Positions 44,563-53,649 of a stretch of DNA of 64,000 nucleotides are shown piece by piece. Below the pieces are notes generated by a model. That model did no database searches. It was not told where the DNA came from and saw only the letters and a program-made list of their open reading frames with translations. The translations under genes were made by a program, and so were the position numbers. The stretch comes from Myxococcus stipitatus DSM 14675 (GTDB taxonomy: Bacteria > Myxococcota > Myxococcia > Myxococcales > Myxococcaceae), in the NCBI RefSeq assembly GCF_000331735.1, contig NC_020126.1, positions 4,898,001 to 4,962,000 of the forward strand, read 5' to 3'. Numbering within the stretch: the first letter of the stretch is position 1; each line of letters begins with the position of its first letter.

Positions 44563-46179
44563 TCAGCGAACGGGCAGCAGCGCCGTGTAGCGGCCGAGCG
44601 TGTCCGTCACCGACTGGGCCAGCAGCACGGAGGCCGGTCGGCCCTCGACGTTCACCACCCGATAGAAGCGGATGGACGCGAAGGGCATGCCTGGAGGGAC
44701 ACCGGGCTCCCGGCCCCTGAGCGCCACGCGCCCGTGCAGGGTGCGCCCGCGCTGGAGCCCGAAGGCCGGCACCGACTGCTCCGTCGAGTCGTCGCCCGGG
44801 AGCATCGAGATGAAGCGGCTCACGCGCGGCAGGTTCTCTCCCGGCACCACATCCAGGCGATAGAGCGCGGGGTCCAGCCGCAGGACGTACTCACCGGAGC
44901 CATCGGTGAGGGTCTCCGTGGCGAGGTTGGGCGGCAGCAAGCGGCCCGGGATGGCCTCCACCGGCTCCGCGCTCAAGCGCACGCCCGCGGCGGGGGTGAT
45001 GCCATCCGGTTGGAAGAGCCGCCCCCGCGCCACGCGCCGGTTCACGCAGACGACGTCGGACAACACCGTGTCGGAGCGCGCTACAACGGCGGGCGCCACG
45101 GTGAGCCCCGCGCTCGACGAGGCGGGGGGGATGACCACCAGCTGGAGGGGCCCCTCGTTGGGGCTGGGCAGGGAGCGCAGCTCGAAGCGTCCCTCGGGCC
45201 CCGTCTTGGCCACGGGGCTCTGGAAGGAGCCTCCGCCGCTCACGCGTCCTCGCAGGGACACGAGTGCTCCGACCACCGGCTTTCCGTCCAAGGCCACCAC
45301 GCGGCCGGAGACCCGCACGGGTGTCCCGAAGTCGCCCAGCTCCAGTGGCGCGGGGAGGGGTGCACGCGGGTCCACGGTGAAGGTCTGCTGCGGCAGGAGC
45401 GAGCCCTCACCCGCGGCCGATACCCGCACCAGCACCGTGTTCATGTGCGCGGCCTCGGGGGCCAGGGAGAGGGAGAAGTGGCCCGTCGCGCGGCTGACGA
45501 GGCGCTGCTGCGAGAGCGGAGCCAGCGTGGCGTCCAGCACCTCCACCCTCAAGTCCTCGTCCAGTGGGGCGCCTCCATGGCGCGTCACCTGGCCCTGCAT
45601 CGGCACGACGGCGTTCGCGGAGGGGAGCTGCCACTGCATCGCGACGGCCTCTCCTGGCGACACGGTGCCCTGGGTCGTCTGGGGCGGGACACTCGGGTCC
45701 TGGGCGAGCAGCGTGACGGCGTACTGGCCGGTGGCCGCCACGGGCATCGTCCACTTCCCGTTGTCGGGCACCACCACGGCCTCGTGGTAGCGCGCGACGC
45801 CGGGGATGAGGGCGCTGGTGCCCACGGCGCGCACGAAGAGGGGCTCGGAGTAGGGGCGGGCCGGCGCGGAGGGGGCGGAGCGCAGCGTCGTGCCGCGCAG
45901 CGAGGCCTCGTTGAACAGCTCCAGGTTGTGGTCAGCCCGCAGACGTCCCACCGGGAAGTCCTGCGCGTACAGGCCCAGGGCCGGGTTGGGCGTCACCTCC
46001 ACCACGATGTCCTGGCCCGGGTCTCCGCACCCGTCGACGAAGCACACCTCGTTGTTGGAGCAGTCCGCGTCGGAGCGGCAGACCAGCACGGGCGCTCCGG
46101 GCTCTTCTCCGATGAGCGCGCAGCCGGTGCTCCCCGACACCACGAGCGTCAGGAGGAGCCGGGGGAGGGTGCGCCTCAT
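44563..46179 (-). CDS. Lipoprotein with Cys-rich motif and carboxypeptidase-regulatory-like repeats
   Basis: A 538-residue lipoprotein with lipobox STGC (Cys20). A short Cys-rich segment, CRSDADCSNNEVC, follows, of the same CxxDxDC type as in the large lipoprotein at 33175. Several beta-sandwich repeats follow, including VSGRVVALDGKPVVGALVSL and RGRLFQPDGITPAAGVRL, typical of carboxypeptidase-regulatory or Cna-B-like domains. There is no enzyme motif. It is probably surface-exposed on the outer membrane. It overlaps the upstream lipoprotein gene by 4 bases (ATGA). Confidence 0.8.
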   Translation of the reverse strand: MRRTLPRLLLTLVVSGSTGCALIGEEPGAPVLVCRSDADCSNNEVCFVDGCGDPGQDIVVEVTPNPALGLYAQDFPVGRLRADHNLELFNEASLRGTTLRSAPSAPARPYSEPLFVRAVGTSALIPGVARYHEAVVVPDNGKWTMPVAATGQYAVTLLAQDPSVPPQTTQGTVSPGEAVAMQWQLPSANAVVPMQGQVTRHGGAPLDEDLRVEVLDATLAPLSQQRLVSRATGHFSLSLAPEAAHMNTVLVRVSAAGEGSLLPQQTFTVDPRAPLPAPLELGDFGTPVRVSGRVVALDGKPVVGALVSLRGRVSGGGSFQSPVAKTGPEGRFELRSLPSPNEGPLQLVVIPPASSSAGLTVAPAVVARSDTVLSDVVCVNRRVARGRLFQPDGITPAAGVRLSAEPVEAIPGRLLPPNLATETLTDGSGEYVLRLDPALYRLDVVPGENLPRVSRFISMLPGDDSTEQSVPAFGLQRGRTLHGRVALRGREPGVPPGMPFASIRFYRVVNVEGRPASVLLAQSVTDTLGRYTALLPVR

Positions 46180-46766
46180 CGGCAGTTCCCGGGGACGGTG
46201 TTCACCACCCACGCGTAGCTGACGACGAAGCCAGGGTCGATGATGGTGCCGCCGTCCGGCAGGTTCACCACGCGGGACTCGGGCTGACGCTCGGTGAGCT
46301 CCGCGTCGCTCACCAGGGCCTCCACCAGGTGCTGGCCGGGCGTGCTCAGCTCCGCGTTCGCGGAGGCGAGGTTGATGCGCAGCGTGCCCCGGTCCGGCCG
46401 GCGCGCCTCACCGTTGTTGGTGAGGGGAATCTCCCGGTACGGGCCCCGCGGGTCCTGCGGGTTGTAGTCGATGAACCAGTGGACCTTGATGCGGTCATCC
46501 ACGTCCGGGTCCTCGACGGCGACCTCGAACGTGAGCTCGCAGCGGCTGCCGCCGAAGTCGCGGATGATGCGCTCCTGCGGCACCACCAGCGTCTCGATGA
46601 TGCGCGGCGAGCGGTTCATGAACCGCGGGACGTCATCGAGCAGCGTGTCGTCCTGGGGAAACAAGCAGCCCACCAGCAGCGCGCCCAGGCTGGCCGCGAG
46701 CACACACATCGCCCAGCCCTGGCCTGGGCGCGAGTCCCTGACTTCTGGTCGCGGGGTGGAGTCCAT
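46176..46766 (-). CDS. Small lipoprotein, partner of the downstream lipoprotein
   Basis: 196 residues. The signal peptide ends in lipobox LVGC (Cys34); an in-frame ATG at 46709 would give a shorter leader. The mature part is beta-rich with an EVAVEDPDVDDRIKVHWFID segment like Ig or PKD-type domains. No family is recognised. It is coupled to the next gene by a 4-base overlap and lies 22 bases after the FHA-sigma54 activator gene, so it may belong to that operon. Confidence 0.72.
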   Translation of the reverse strand: MDSTPRPEVRDSRPGQGWAMCVLAASLGALLVGCLFPQDDTLLDDVPRFMNRSPRIIETLVVPQERIIRDFGGSRCELTFEVAVEDPDVDDRIKVHWFIDYNPQDPRGPYREIPLTNNGEARRPDRGTLRINLASANAELSTPGQHLVEALVSDAELTERQPESRVVNLPDGGTIIDPGFVVSYAWVVNTVPGNCR

Positions 46767-46788
46767 CGCCGGTGCGACTGAGGCTGCT

Positions 46789-48681
46789 CTAGAGCAGCTC
46801 CTCGCCCTCCTCGGGGGGCAGCGGCCGTCCGGACTTCTCCGCTTCCAGCTTCTCCAGGTGGCGGAAGATGGTGCGAGGGTCCACGCCCAGGTCCTTGGCC
46901 GTCTTGGTCCGGTTGCCGTTGTTCCGCGCGAGCACTTCGTTGATGTAACGCTTCTGGAACTCTTCCTTGGCCTGGAGCAGCGGCATGATGGGCTCCAGGT
47001 TCTCCGGCTTGAGGTCCAGGTCGTCCGAGCCCAGGAGCGGCTTGTCGGAGAGGACCACCGCCTTCTTGATGCGGTTCTCCAGCTCGCGGATGTTACCCGG
47101 CCACCCGTACTTCTTCATGGACACGGCCGCCGACGGGGTGAACCCCTTGGCGCGCGAGTTGAACTCCTTCGAGTACTTCTGGAGGAAGAACTTGCCCAGC
47201 ACCACCACGTCCTCGCCGCGCTCGCGCAAGGGGGGCAGCTTCAGCGTCACGACGTTGAGCCGGTAGTAGAGGTCCTCGCGGAACGTGTTCCGCTTCACCT
47301 CCTCCTCCAGCACCTTGTTGGTCGCGGCCACGACCCGAATGTCCACCGGTTCGCCGCGGTTGTCGCCCACCTTGTAGACAATCTTCTCCTGGAGCGCGCG
47401 CAGCAGCTTCACCTGGAGCTGCAGGGGCATCTCGCCAATCTCGTCCAGGAAGAGGGTGCCGCCGATGGCCGCCTGGAACTTGCCCGCCTTGGTGGCCACC
47501 GCGCCGGTGAAGGCGCCCTTCACGTGGCCGAACAGCTCGCTCTCCAGGAGGTTCTCCGGGATGGCGCCGCAGTTGATGGTGATGAAGGGGCCCTTGACGC
47601 GGGGCGAGCGGCGGTGGATTTCGCGCGCGATGAGCTCCTTGCCGGTGCCCGTCTCGCCGGTGATGAGCACGGAGATGTCCGTGGGCGCGATCTTGTCGAT
47701 GCGCTTGTACACGTCGCGCATGCCCTGGCACGCGCCGACGATGTCGCCGTAGCGCTGGTCCTCCAGCTTGCGGCGCAGCTCCGTGTTGTCGAGCTTGAGG
47801 TCGTTGACCAGCATCGCGTTGTGCAGGACGAGCGACGCCTGCGCCGCGAAGATGGTGAGCATGTCCGCGCTCTTCGGCTCGAACCGGTTCACCAGCCGGT
47901 CATTGCCCACGTAGAGCACGCCGAACAAGTCCCCCTTGTGCATCAGCGGCACGCACATGACCGAGTGCACGCGCAGGTTGACCACCGACTCGCTGGCCTT
48001 GAACTCGGGCGTGTCCACCGCGTCCGCGACAATGAGCGGGCGCTGGTCCTTGACGACCTTGGCGATGATGGAGTCGGACAGCTTCTCCACCGCGTCCTCG
48101 ATGTTCTCGCGGGCCACGTTGCGCGCGACCTTCACGCGCGGGTCGCCGCTCTCCATGAGGATGAGGAAGCCCTTGTCGGCGCGCGTCACCTCGATGGCCT
48201 CGTCCATCAGGCTCTCGAGGATGCGCTCCACGTCGTAGAGGGCCAGCAGCCGCTCGCTGAACGCGGTGAGCCGGCGCAGCATGGCCAGCTCGCGGCCGGG
48301 GACGCCGGGCAGCTCCGTGGTGTGGGAGTCCGGCGTGTCGGCGTGCGCGGGCCCGTCGCGGTGCGGGGTGAGGGCGGAGGGCGGAGGCGCGCGCGGGGCA
48401 TCCTCGCGAGCGAACTTCAGCTCGGTGCCCCCCACGCGGACCACGTCCCCGGTGGCGAGCGCGTGGGAGTCGCGCTTCTTGCCGTTGACCTGGAAGAGCG
48501 CGCCCAGGCTGCCGACTTCGTAGCGCGTGCCGTCGAAGGTGATGTGCAAGGCGCTGTCGGGGACCTGCGCATCGTCGAGCGAGATGTCGTTGTCCGTGCT
48601 CCGACCGATGCTGGTGATGCGCTTGTGCAGGGCGACTTCGCGGACCTTGCCATCAGGACTTCGGACGGTGAGGCTGGCCAT
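46789..48681 (-). CDS. FHA-GAF-sigma54 transcription activator
   Basis: A 630-residue enhancer-binding protein without a receiver domain. An FHA domain (about 1-95) shows SIGRSTDNDISL and SALHITF for phosphothreonine binding. A GAF domain (about 140-290) follows. The AAA+ domain (about 315-550) has GETGTGKE, the sigma-54 contact GAFTGA, and FLDEIGEMP. The C-terminal HTH (NRTKTAKDLGVDPRTIFRHL) is Fis-like. Input is expected from a Ser/Thr kinase, and Pkn4 is encoded two genes upstream. It would drive sigma-54 promoters that cannot be identified here. Confidence 0.93.
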   Translation of the reverse strand: MASLTVRSPDGKVREVALHKRITSIGRSTDNDISLDDAQVPDSALHITFDGTRYEVGSLGALFQVNGKKRDSHALATGDVVRVGGTELKFAREDAPRAPPPSALTPHRDGPAHADTPDSHTTELPGVPGRELAMLRRLTAFSERLLALYDVERILESLMDEAIEVTRADKGFLILMESGDPRVKVARNVARENIEDAVEKLSDSIIAKVVKDQRPLIVADAVDTPEFKASESVVNLRVHSVMCVPLMHKGDLFGVLYVGNDRLVNRFEPKSADMLTIFAAQASLVLHNAMLVNDLKLDNTELRRKLEDQRYGDIVGACQGMRDVYKRIDKIAPTDISVLITGETGTGKELIAREIHRRSPRVKGPFITINCGAIPENLLESELFGHVKGAFTGAVATKAGKFQAAIGGTLFLDEIGEMPLQLQVKLLRALQEKIVYKVGDNRGEPVDIRVVAATNKVLEEEVKRNTFREDLYYRLNVVTLKLPPLRERGEDVVVLGKFFLQKYSKEFNSRAKGFTPSAAVSMKKYGWPGNIRELENRIKKAVVLSDKPLLGSDDLDLKPENLEPIMPLLQAKEEFQKRYINEVLARNNGNRTKTAKDLGVDPRTIFRHLEKLEAEKSGRPLPPEEGEELL

Positions 48682-48710
48682 AGGGCTTCACGTACCTGGG
48701 GAAGAAGGGC

Positions 48711-49733
48711 TCAGAAGGAAAGGCTGAAGGCGGCACCCAGTCCGCCATCGGTGGGGTACAGCCCCACGGTGGCGGCGGGGCGGGCAATGCGAGTGCGCCG
48801 GGGCGCGGTGAGTGAGAGGCCCGCGCGGGGGGAGTCACCCTCGGGGGCCTCGCGCGTCTCGACGCTGGTGCGGACCACTTCGTCCTCGTGGTGGTACAGC
48901 GCGTCCACCACGCCCAGCGCGTAGATGGTGTAGAAGCCCGCGGCCGACGCCAGCTTGAGCAGCTGCCAGGTGTCTCGCTGGCGCTCGCGGTTGGTGGGGA
49001 TGAAGCGCACGGTGATGGACGCCTTGCCATCCTCGTCGAGCACGTTGTCCAGCTCGATGGTGCGCTCCTCGAAGAGCGACTCGTAGGCGAAGTAGGAGAT
49101 GATGCTCGTCACCGCGAGCGCGCCCTCGGTGGCGGCGAACACGATGCCCAGGCTGTTGCGGCCTTGCTGGAACTGGCCGGCTCCGAAGGGCACGAAGTTG
49201 ACCAGGAAGTTGCGCTTCTCCACCGTGCGGACGGTGACCTGACCGGCCAGCTCCTCGGCGCGGCGGCGGAGGACCTCCGCTTCCACGCGCTCCCGCTCGC
49301 GACGCTCGGCCTCGGCCTTCTCTCGCTCCTGGCGCAGCCGGCGCTCCTGGCGGAGGAACTCCAGCTCGTTGCCCATCTCGCTCTTGATGCCCTCCATGAA
49401 CGCCACGGCCGGGGGCGGGACGACGAACGGGTCCAGGGAGAAGTCCGGGTCCAACCGGAGCAGGGCGCGCAGGTGGCGCGAGGCCTCCTCGGTGCGGCCC
49501 AGGTTGAAGGCCGCGAGCCCCGCCAGCTTGTGCAGCTCCACCAGCTCGTCCTCGCTCAGCCCGCCCCGGTCGATGCGGGCACCGGCGCGGTCCAGGACCT
49601 CCGCGTACTTGCCGTAGTCGAAGCTCGCGCGCAGGGCGGCCACTTCGGGGTCTCCCGCGGCGTCCTGCGCGAGCGAGACGGTGGGGTGCCACAGCACGAG
49701 CCACAGGGTGATGAGCGCGAGACCTCGGTTCAT
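48711..49733 (-). CDS. Secreted TPR/coiled-coil protein with membrane segment
   Basis: 340 residues. A signal peptide (cleavage near SLA-Q, residue 22) is followed by a TPR-like region (about 30-100) and a charged coiled coil of Arg/Glu repeats (about 120-165). A later hydrophobic stretch, VTSIISYFAYESLF, may be membrane-associated. A third part, RQRDTWQLLKLASAAGFYTIYALGVVDALYHH, also shows a hydrophobic helix. The function is unknown, but this type recurs beside Ser/Thr kinases in myxobacteria. It overlaps the kinase gene by 4 bases (ATGA) and is translationally coupled to it. Confidence 0.75.
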   Translation of the reverse strand: MNRGLALITLWLVLWHPTVSLAQDAAGDPEVAALRASFDYGKYAEVLDRAGARIDRGGLSEDELVELHKLAGLAAFNLGRTEEASRHLRALLRLDPDFSLDPFVVPPPAVAFMEGIKSEMGNELEFLRQERRLRQEREKAEAERRERERVEAEVLRRRAEELAGQVTVRTVEKRNFLVNFVPFGAGQFQQGRNSLGIVFAATEGALAVTSIISYFAYESLFEERTIELDNVLDEDGKASITVRFIPTNRERQRDTWQLLKLASAAGFYTIYALGVVDALYHHEDEVVRTSVETREAPEGDSPRAGLSLTAPRRTRIARPAATVGLYPTDGGLGAAFSLSF

Positions 49734-51742
49734 TCGGGGCGCAAGCTCCCGCTCAGGACTCTGGGCTCCCCGGGGCGCAGCTGCACCGCGTAGCGCTCCG
49801 TCTTGAAGCCAGGGTGGGAGATTTCGACCGTCACCGTGTGCTGGAAGCCCGCGGGGCCTCGCGGCGAGCGGATCTCGAACGGGTGCGCCACGGTGTCCCG
49901 CGCGGTGCGCACCTGCTCGCCCACGCGCACGGTGGCCTCGGCGGGCTCGTACTGGAACGACAGGGGCGACGGCTTGGGCTGGGCGCCCAGGTGGAAGACG
50001 TTCTCCACGTCCGCGCGGACGTCGATGGTCTCCACCACGTCCTCGCAGTACTGGCAGGAGATGGTGATGGTGTGCGGGCCCGGCGGGATGTCCACGTCGT
50101 GCTTCTGGAGCGCCTGGGCGCTGGGCGGCCCGTCATCCACGCGGATGGTGCCGAAGGGACGCACGAGGATGGAGACGAAGTTCTTCTTCGACGCGGGCTT
50201 CTTCCCGGCGACGCGCTCCTCGCCCGGTCCGCTCGGCGGCGTGCGGCTGTCCTCCACGGCGCGCTCGGCGACGCTGCTCCCGGTGGAGCGCAGGCCCCGA
50301 GTCCCCAGTCCCGAGGAGAGGTCGCTCGAGGAGCCTCGCGCGGGCACCACGGACCCCGTGCGAGGCGCACCCGACGTGCTCTCGCGAGGCGCACCGCCGC
50401 TGGTCTTGGGGGGCGCCTCGGCCTCCGGCGTCTGGCTCGTGCCGTGAGGGGTCGGATTCGCCGGGGTGCCACGTGGTTCGCCGTTCGCGCCAGCGGGGAC
50501 GGCCGGGGGCTTCACGCCGGGGGCGGTGTCTCCTCCGAGGGAGGTGGGCTTTTCGTGGGGGAGCGACACCTCGGGCGCGGTGGAGGCGAGGCGTGCCTGG
50601 TAGGCCTTGTAGCCGCCGATGCTCACGGCGGTGGCGGTGACCAGTCCCACGACCAGGCGGATGCCGCGCCGTCGCCAGGTCTTGAGGCGCTGGGCGCGCT
50701 GGATGCTCTTGAGCAGGCCCAGGGCCCGCGTGTTCTGCGCATCCAGCGCGAGCACCTGATTCAGGCATCCGAGCGCGCGCGGCGTCCGCTTCTCCGCGAG
50801 CATCCGCTCACCGCGCTCCAGGAGCGCCGCGACGATGCGCTGCCGGGCCACCTTCCGGTACGAGGTGGGGTCGGCGAAGAACGAGACCAGCTCTTCTCCC
50901 ACCCGCGCGAAGCCCAGGCCCGCGAGGTAGTCCGCCAGCGCGTCGCGCAGCTTGCCCGCGTCGGGGTAGCGCTGCGTGGGGTCTCTCTGGAGACAGCGCG
51001 CGCAGATGTCCGCCAGCTCGTCCGACAGGGCGGGGAGGCGACGGCGAGGGTCCTCGTAGTCCCCGTCGAGGATGCGCTTGAGCGTGGCCGTGGTGTTCGG
51101 CGCGGAGAAGGGCAGGCGCCCCGTCATGGCCGCGTAGAACATGATGCCCACGCTGAAGACGTCCGCGGCGGGGCCGGCCTCCAGGCCCTCGATGATCTCC
51201 GGGGACATGTGGGCCGGCGAGCCCACGAGCGTGCCCGTCACCGTCATCCGCTCCTCGATGTCGAGCAGCCGGGCGATGCCGAAGTCCATGAGCTTGAGGA
51301 CCCCGTCCTCGCGCACCATGACGTTCTCCGGCTTGAGGTCGCGGTGGATGACGCCAGCCTCGTGGGCGTGCGCGAGCGCCGCCGCCAGCTCGTGGATGAT
51401 CATCGCCGCGAGCTCCGGCGGATCCAACGGGCCCTCGTCCAGGACGGTCTTGAGCGTCCGGCCGCGGATGTACTCGGTGACGATGAACGCGTCCTGCGCG
51501 TCCGCGGCGGAGAAGTCGAACACCTCCAGGATGTTGGGGTGGTGCAGCTTGGCCACCGCGCGGGCCTCGCGCGCGAGCCTGCGCCGCGACTCATCCTTGC
51601 CGGCCAGGTGCGGGTGCAGCACCTTCACCGCGACCTCGCGGTCCAGGGCGGTGTCGAGCCCTTTGTACACGACGCTCATGCCCCCCGAGCCCAGTTGCTC
51701 GAGGATGCGGTAACGACCGATATGGCGGCCGACGAGCGTCAT
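49730..51742 (-). CDS. pkn4: Transmembrane Ser/Thr kinase, Pkn4-like
   Basis: A 670-residue protein kinase. The N-terminal kinase is intact, with Lys40 (VAVKVL), HRDLKPEN (His133, Asp135) and DFG (Asp153). One membrane segment (about 362-378) splits it from a Pro/Ser-rich linker and a C-terminal beta domain with the PEGA-like HDVDIPPGPHTITISC and ISHPGFKTERYAVQLRPGEP segments. The kinase is cytoplasmic and the tail periplasmic. It lies 26 bases after pfk. In M. xanthus, Pkn4 is known to phosphorylate and activate 6-phosphofructokinase and shares an operon with it. The name rests on that context and architecture. Confidence 0.85.
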   Translation of the reverse strand: MTLVGRHIGRYRILEQLGSGGMSVVYKGLDTALDREVAVKVLHPHLAGKDESRRRLAREARAVAKLHHPNILEVFDFSAADAQDAFIVTEYIRGRTLKTVLDEGPLDPPELAAMIIHELAAALAHAHEAGVIHRDLKPENVMVREDGVLKLMDFGIARLLDIEERMTVTGTLVGSPAHMSPEIIEGLEAGPAADVFSVGIMFYAAMTGRLPFSAPNTTATLKRILDGDYEDPRRRLPALSDELADICARCLQRDPTQRYPDAGKLRDALADYLAGLGFARVGEELVSFFADPTSYRKVARQRIVAALLERGERMLAEKRTPRALGCLNQVLALDAQNTRALGLLKSIQRAQRLKTWRRRGIRLVVGLVTATAVSIGGYKAYQARLASTAPEVSLPHEKPTSLGGDTAPGVKPPAVPAGANGEPRGTPANPTPHGTSQTPEAEAPPKTSGGAPRESTSGAPRTGSVVPARGSSSDLSSGLGTRGLRSTGSSVAERAVEDSRTPPSGPGEERVAGKKPASKKNFVSILVRPFGTIRVDDGPPSAQALQKHDVDIPPGPHTITISCQYCEDVVETIDVRADVENVFHLGAQPKPSPLSFQYEPAEATVRVGEQVRTARDTVAHPFEIRSPRGPAGFQHTVTVEISHPGFKTERYAVQLRPGEPRVLSGSLRPE

Positions 51743-51768
51743 GATGCGCGGAAAGTGCGTCCCCCTCC

Positions 51769-52866
51769 TCAGTCCCCGAAGCTGATGCCCATGCTCTTGG
51801 CGAAGCGCACCAGGTCCCCCGACGGGTCCACCCGGCGCTCCTTGCGCGACTCACTCAGTGGTACGGCGACAATCTCCCCCGCGCGCAGGGCCACCATGTG
51901 GTCCCACTTCCCGTCGCGCACCAGGTCCAGCACCCCGCAACCATAGCGCGTGGCCAGCACCCGGTCCGCCGCGCTGGGGCTGCCGCCGCGCTGGAGGTGG
52001 CCCAGGACATTCACTCGAATCTCCGCCTCGATGTGCTGCGCCAGCAGGTCCGCGCACACCTTGCCGGAGCCGCCCAGCCGCACCACGCCGCGCCCGGGGA
52101 CATCCTCGGCCCGGTCCAGCACGGCCAGCGTGCCGCCCACGGGGAAGGCGCCCTCGGAGATGGCGATGATGGAGAAGCTGCGGCGGCGCGTGGCGCGAGC
52201 GCGCAGCTTCTCGACGATGGACTCCACCCGGTAGGGAATCTCCGGGAGGAGGATGACGTCGGCGCCACCCGCCAGACCGCTCTCCAGCGTGAGGAAGCCC
52301 GCGTGCCGGCCCATGATCTCCACCAGCATCACCCGGTCATGGGACTCGGCGGTGGAGTGCAGGCGGTCCAGCGCCTCCGTCACGATGAGGCGCGCGGTGT
52401 CGAAGCCGAACGTCTGGTCCGTGCCGCACAAGTCGTTGTCGATGGTCTTCGGACAGCCGACCACCTTGAGGCCCTTCTCGCTGAGCCGGTGGGCGATCGA
52501 GAGGGTGCCGTCGCCTCCCACGGCGACGAGGCCGTCGAGCTTCAGCTCCTCGCAGCGCCGCAGCACCGCGTCGGACACGTCGCGCTCCACCCAGCGGGTG
52601 CCCTCTCGGAACGCGTAGATGAAGGGGTTGGCCCGGTTGGACGTGCCCAGGATGGTGCCGCCCTTGGGCAGGATGCCGCGCGTGTCCTCCTCGGTGAGAG
52701 GACGCGTGAGGTCGGGCTCCACCAGACCCATGTAGCCGTTCTCGATGCCCACGAACTCATGGCCGAACTCGTGCGTGCCTCGCTTGACGAGGCCGCGAAT
52801 GAGCGCGTTGAGCCCGGGGCAGTCGCCGCCACCGGTGAGGACTCCGAGTCTCAGGGAACGGGGCAT
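51769..52866 (-). CDS. pfk: 6-phosphofructokinase
   Basis: Converts fructose 6-phosphate to fructose 1,6-bisphosphate. 365 residues. Family motifs are GVLTGGGDCPGLN, VGGDGTLS, PKTIDNDLCG and MGRHAGF. The Gly after GGD is the ATP-type residue, while the Lys of PKTIDND is more often seen in PPi-type enzymes; the mix occurs in a known subgroup of ATP enzymes. Thr226, in RARATRRRS, is at the position I recall as the Pkn4 phosphosite in M. xanthus Pfk. It is followed by the kinase gene 26 bases later. Confidence 0.94.
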   Translation of the reverse strand: MPRSLRLGVLTGGGDCPGLNALIRGLVKRGTHEFGHEFVGIENGYMGLVEPDLTRPLTEEDTRGILPKGGTILGTSNRANPFIYAFREGTRWVERDVSDAVLRRCEELKLDGLVAVGGDGTLSIAHRLSEKGLKVVGCPKTIDNDLCGTDQTFGFDTARLIVTEALDRLHSTAESHDRVMLVEIMGRHAGFLTLESGLAGGADVILLPEIPYRVESIVEKLRARATRRRSFSIIAISEGAFPVGGTLAVLDRAEDVPGRGVVRLGGSGKVCADLLAQHIEAEIRVNVLGHLQRGGSPSAADRVLATRYGCGVLDLVRDGKWDHMVALRAGEIVAVPLSESRKERRVDPSGDLVRFAKSMGISFGD

Positions 52867-53007
52867 AGGGGTCGGACGCGGGTGTCAGAGGGAGGGTGGC
52901 CCACCATGACAGCGACGTCGGACCTGATGATAGGAGGCCCTAGCGCCGGGGTGCAACGCGCGAATCGCCGGGTCCGGTGGATTTCCGAGTGGAAACGCGA
53001 GCTTCCA

Positions 53008-53490
53008 TCAGTCCCGCTTGAGGCGGCGACGAGAAGCGACCCTGTCCAGCAAGGCCTGCAGGCGAGGCTGCGGTGCCTTGGGCAGTGCCTTGTCTGTCGG
53101 GGATTGTAGGGGCATCTCGCGGGCCATCCGGAAGAGCTCGATCAGCCTTTCCTTGAAGAGCTCGTTGTCCGGGCGCTCCTGGAGGGCGCGGCGGTAGGCG
53201 GCGGCGGCCCCTACGTAGTCTCCCAGGGCGAACAGCCGCTCGCCCTCCTGGGCGGGTGAGGACGGACCGAGCGGCAGCTCGGGCTCCTCGGGTGGGCGCG
53301 AGGCCTCCAGGGTTTGCAGCTCCAGGGGTTGGAGCGACTCACGCAGCTGGGCGAGCTTGTCCCCGAGCACGGTGTCCTGGGGAAAGGCGTGCGCCAGCGT
53401 CTCGTAGAGGTGGAGGGCCTCGGCGAGCTCACCTCGACGCAGGGCTCGGTCGGCGCGCGCCTCCATCTCCACCCGGGCTGCAGGAGTCAT
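53008..53490 (-). CDS. TPR-like protein
   Basis: 160 residues, no signal peptide. Two TPR-like units are seen, one near RRGELAEALHLYETLAHAFP and one near LGDYVGAAAAYRRALQERPDN, joined by a Pro/Glu linker. The C-terminus is basic. It is probably a soluble adaptor. It lies 141 bases upstream of pfk on the same strand and could begin the pfk-pkn4 transcript, although the gap is large enough for a separate promoter. Confidence 0.72.
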   Translation of the reverse strand: MTPAARVEMEARADRALRRGELAEALHLYETLAHAFPQDTVLGDKLAQLRESLQPLELQTLEASRPPEEPELPLGPSSPAQEGERLFALGDYVGAAAAYRRALQERPDNELFKERLIELFRMAREMPLQSPTDKALPKAPQPRLQALLDRVASRRRLKRD

Positions 53491-53649
53491 CTCGGCGGCA
53501 CGTTACCCGCGCCGCTCCGGGATGTCACAACGAAGGCGCCTGGGTGCGACCCGCGCCAGGACCTCTGTGCTCGTTTGTCTCGTTTGTGCCGAGTTGCTCG
53601 AGGACACGCGCGCCTGCGCGAGGCGTGGGGGTGGCTCTATGCTCGAGGG

